Part shown: positions 63,889-64,000 of the stretch, piece by piece
Numbering within the stretch: the stretch's first letter is position 1
Layout of the letters: the number at the start of each line of letters is the position of its first letter
NCBI RefSeq assembly: GCF_039523435.1
Contig: NZ_BAAAFH010000022.1
Location: 682,001-746,000, forward strand
Direction of reading: 5' to 3'
Source of the DNA: Wandonia haliotis
GTDB lineage: Bacteria; Bacteroidota; Bacteroidia; Flavobacteriales_D; Crocinitomicaceae
Length of the DNA stretch: 64,000 nt
Notes under the pieces: model-generated
What the model was told of the DNA's origin: nothing
Seen by the model: the letters and a program-made list of their open reading frames with translations, nothing else
The model's database searches: none
Program-made: the position numbers and the translations under genes

Positions 63889-63896
63889 CAAAGATA
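63889..63896 (-). promoter_or_regulatory. -7 element of leuS
   Basis: The minus strand reads TATCTTTG, an exact TAnnTTTG match, giving a leader of about 33 bases. No clear -33 TTTG is seen. Confidence 0.55.
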
Positions 63897-64000
63897 AGTG
63901 ATTTTTTACAGCTGTGTCGGGATATATTGAAGTCATCATCTAATGGATAACTTTTCTTTATTGAGACTCTTCTTTTTCTTTTTGAATTCAATACATTCGT

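Overview
The window looks like a chromosome segment of a Bacteroidota bacterium of the order Flavobacteriales, perhaps Crocinitomicaceae or Fluviicola-like (the family is a guess). Support comes from secreted proteins with type IX secretion (T9SS) type A and type B C-terminal sorting domains, Bacteroidota promoters (TTTG, about 20 bp, TAnnTTTG), a eukaryote-like glycyl-tRNA synthetase and many Bacteroidota lipoprotein families. No phage, insertion sequence or CRISPR array was seen.

Layout. 1-6.2 kb: a ComEC-type DNA channel, glyS, small membrane proteins and a DUF6132-rhodanese-thioredoxin operon. 6.3-17.9 kb: a minus-strand cluster of four T9SS surface or secreted proteins (a PNGase F relative, a lectin-like PKD protein and two related type B adhesins) around one TPR-transmembrane-HTH regulator. 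18-34.4 kb: mostly housekeeping and small enzymes (M20 hydrolase, a TolB-like/beta-barrel protein, SDR with HxlR regulator, MBL hydrolase, AlkC-type DNA repair, an LRR protein pair, der and era). 34.6-43.3 kb: an accessory region starting at an initiator tRNA gene, with a GIY-YIG cassette, a degenerate second copy of part of the tRNA, and a type I restriction-modification operon carrying a HipA-like kinase/DUF3037 pair between hsdS and hsdR. 43.4-47.1 kb: a kynurenine-pathway operon (kynU, kmo). 47.4-53.4 kb: a probable metal-uptake operon (DUF4856 lipoprotein, imelysin, HTTM, TonB-dependent receptor). 53.4-64 kb: photolyase, a giant T9SS type B adhesin with a type A partner, and leuS.

The most interesting observation is a shared promoter architecture in the 6.3-17.9 kb cluster. 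All four T9SS genes carry the direct repeat TTGTCC-N5-TTGTCC (one copy degenerate) ending 32-33 bp upstream of a TAnnTTTG-like -7 box, at almost identical distance from the start codons. The repeat is absent from the regulator gene inside the cluster. This points to an undescribed regulon for surface glycan-related proteins, with the embedded TPR-HTH protein as a candidate activator. Secondary points are the tRNA-linked GIY-YIG duplication, the HipA-like/DUF3037 insertion in the restriction operon, a 34-bp perfect palindrome containing the hxlR -7 box, and a PNGase F homologue lacking one of the three key acidic residues.
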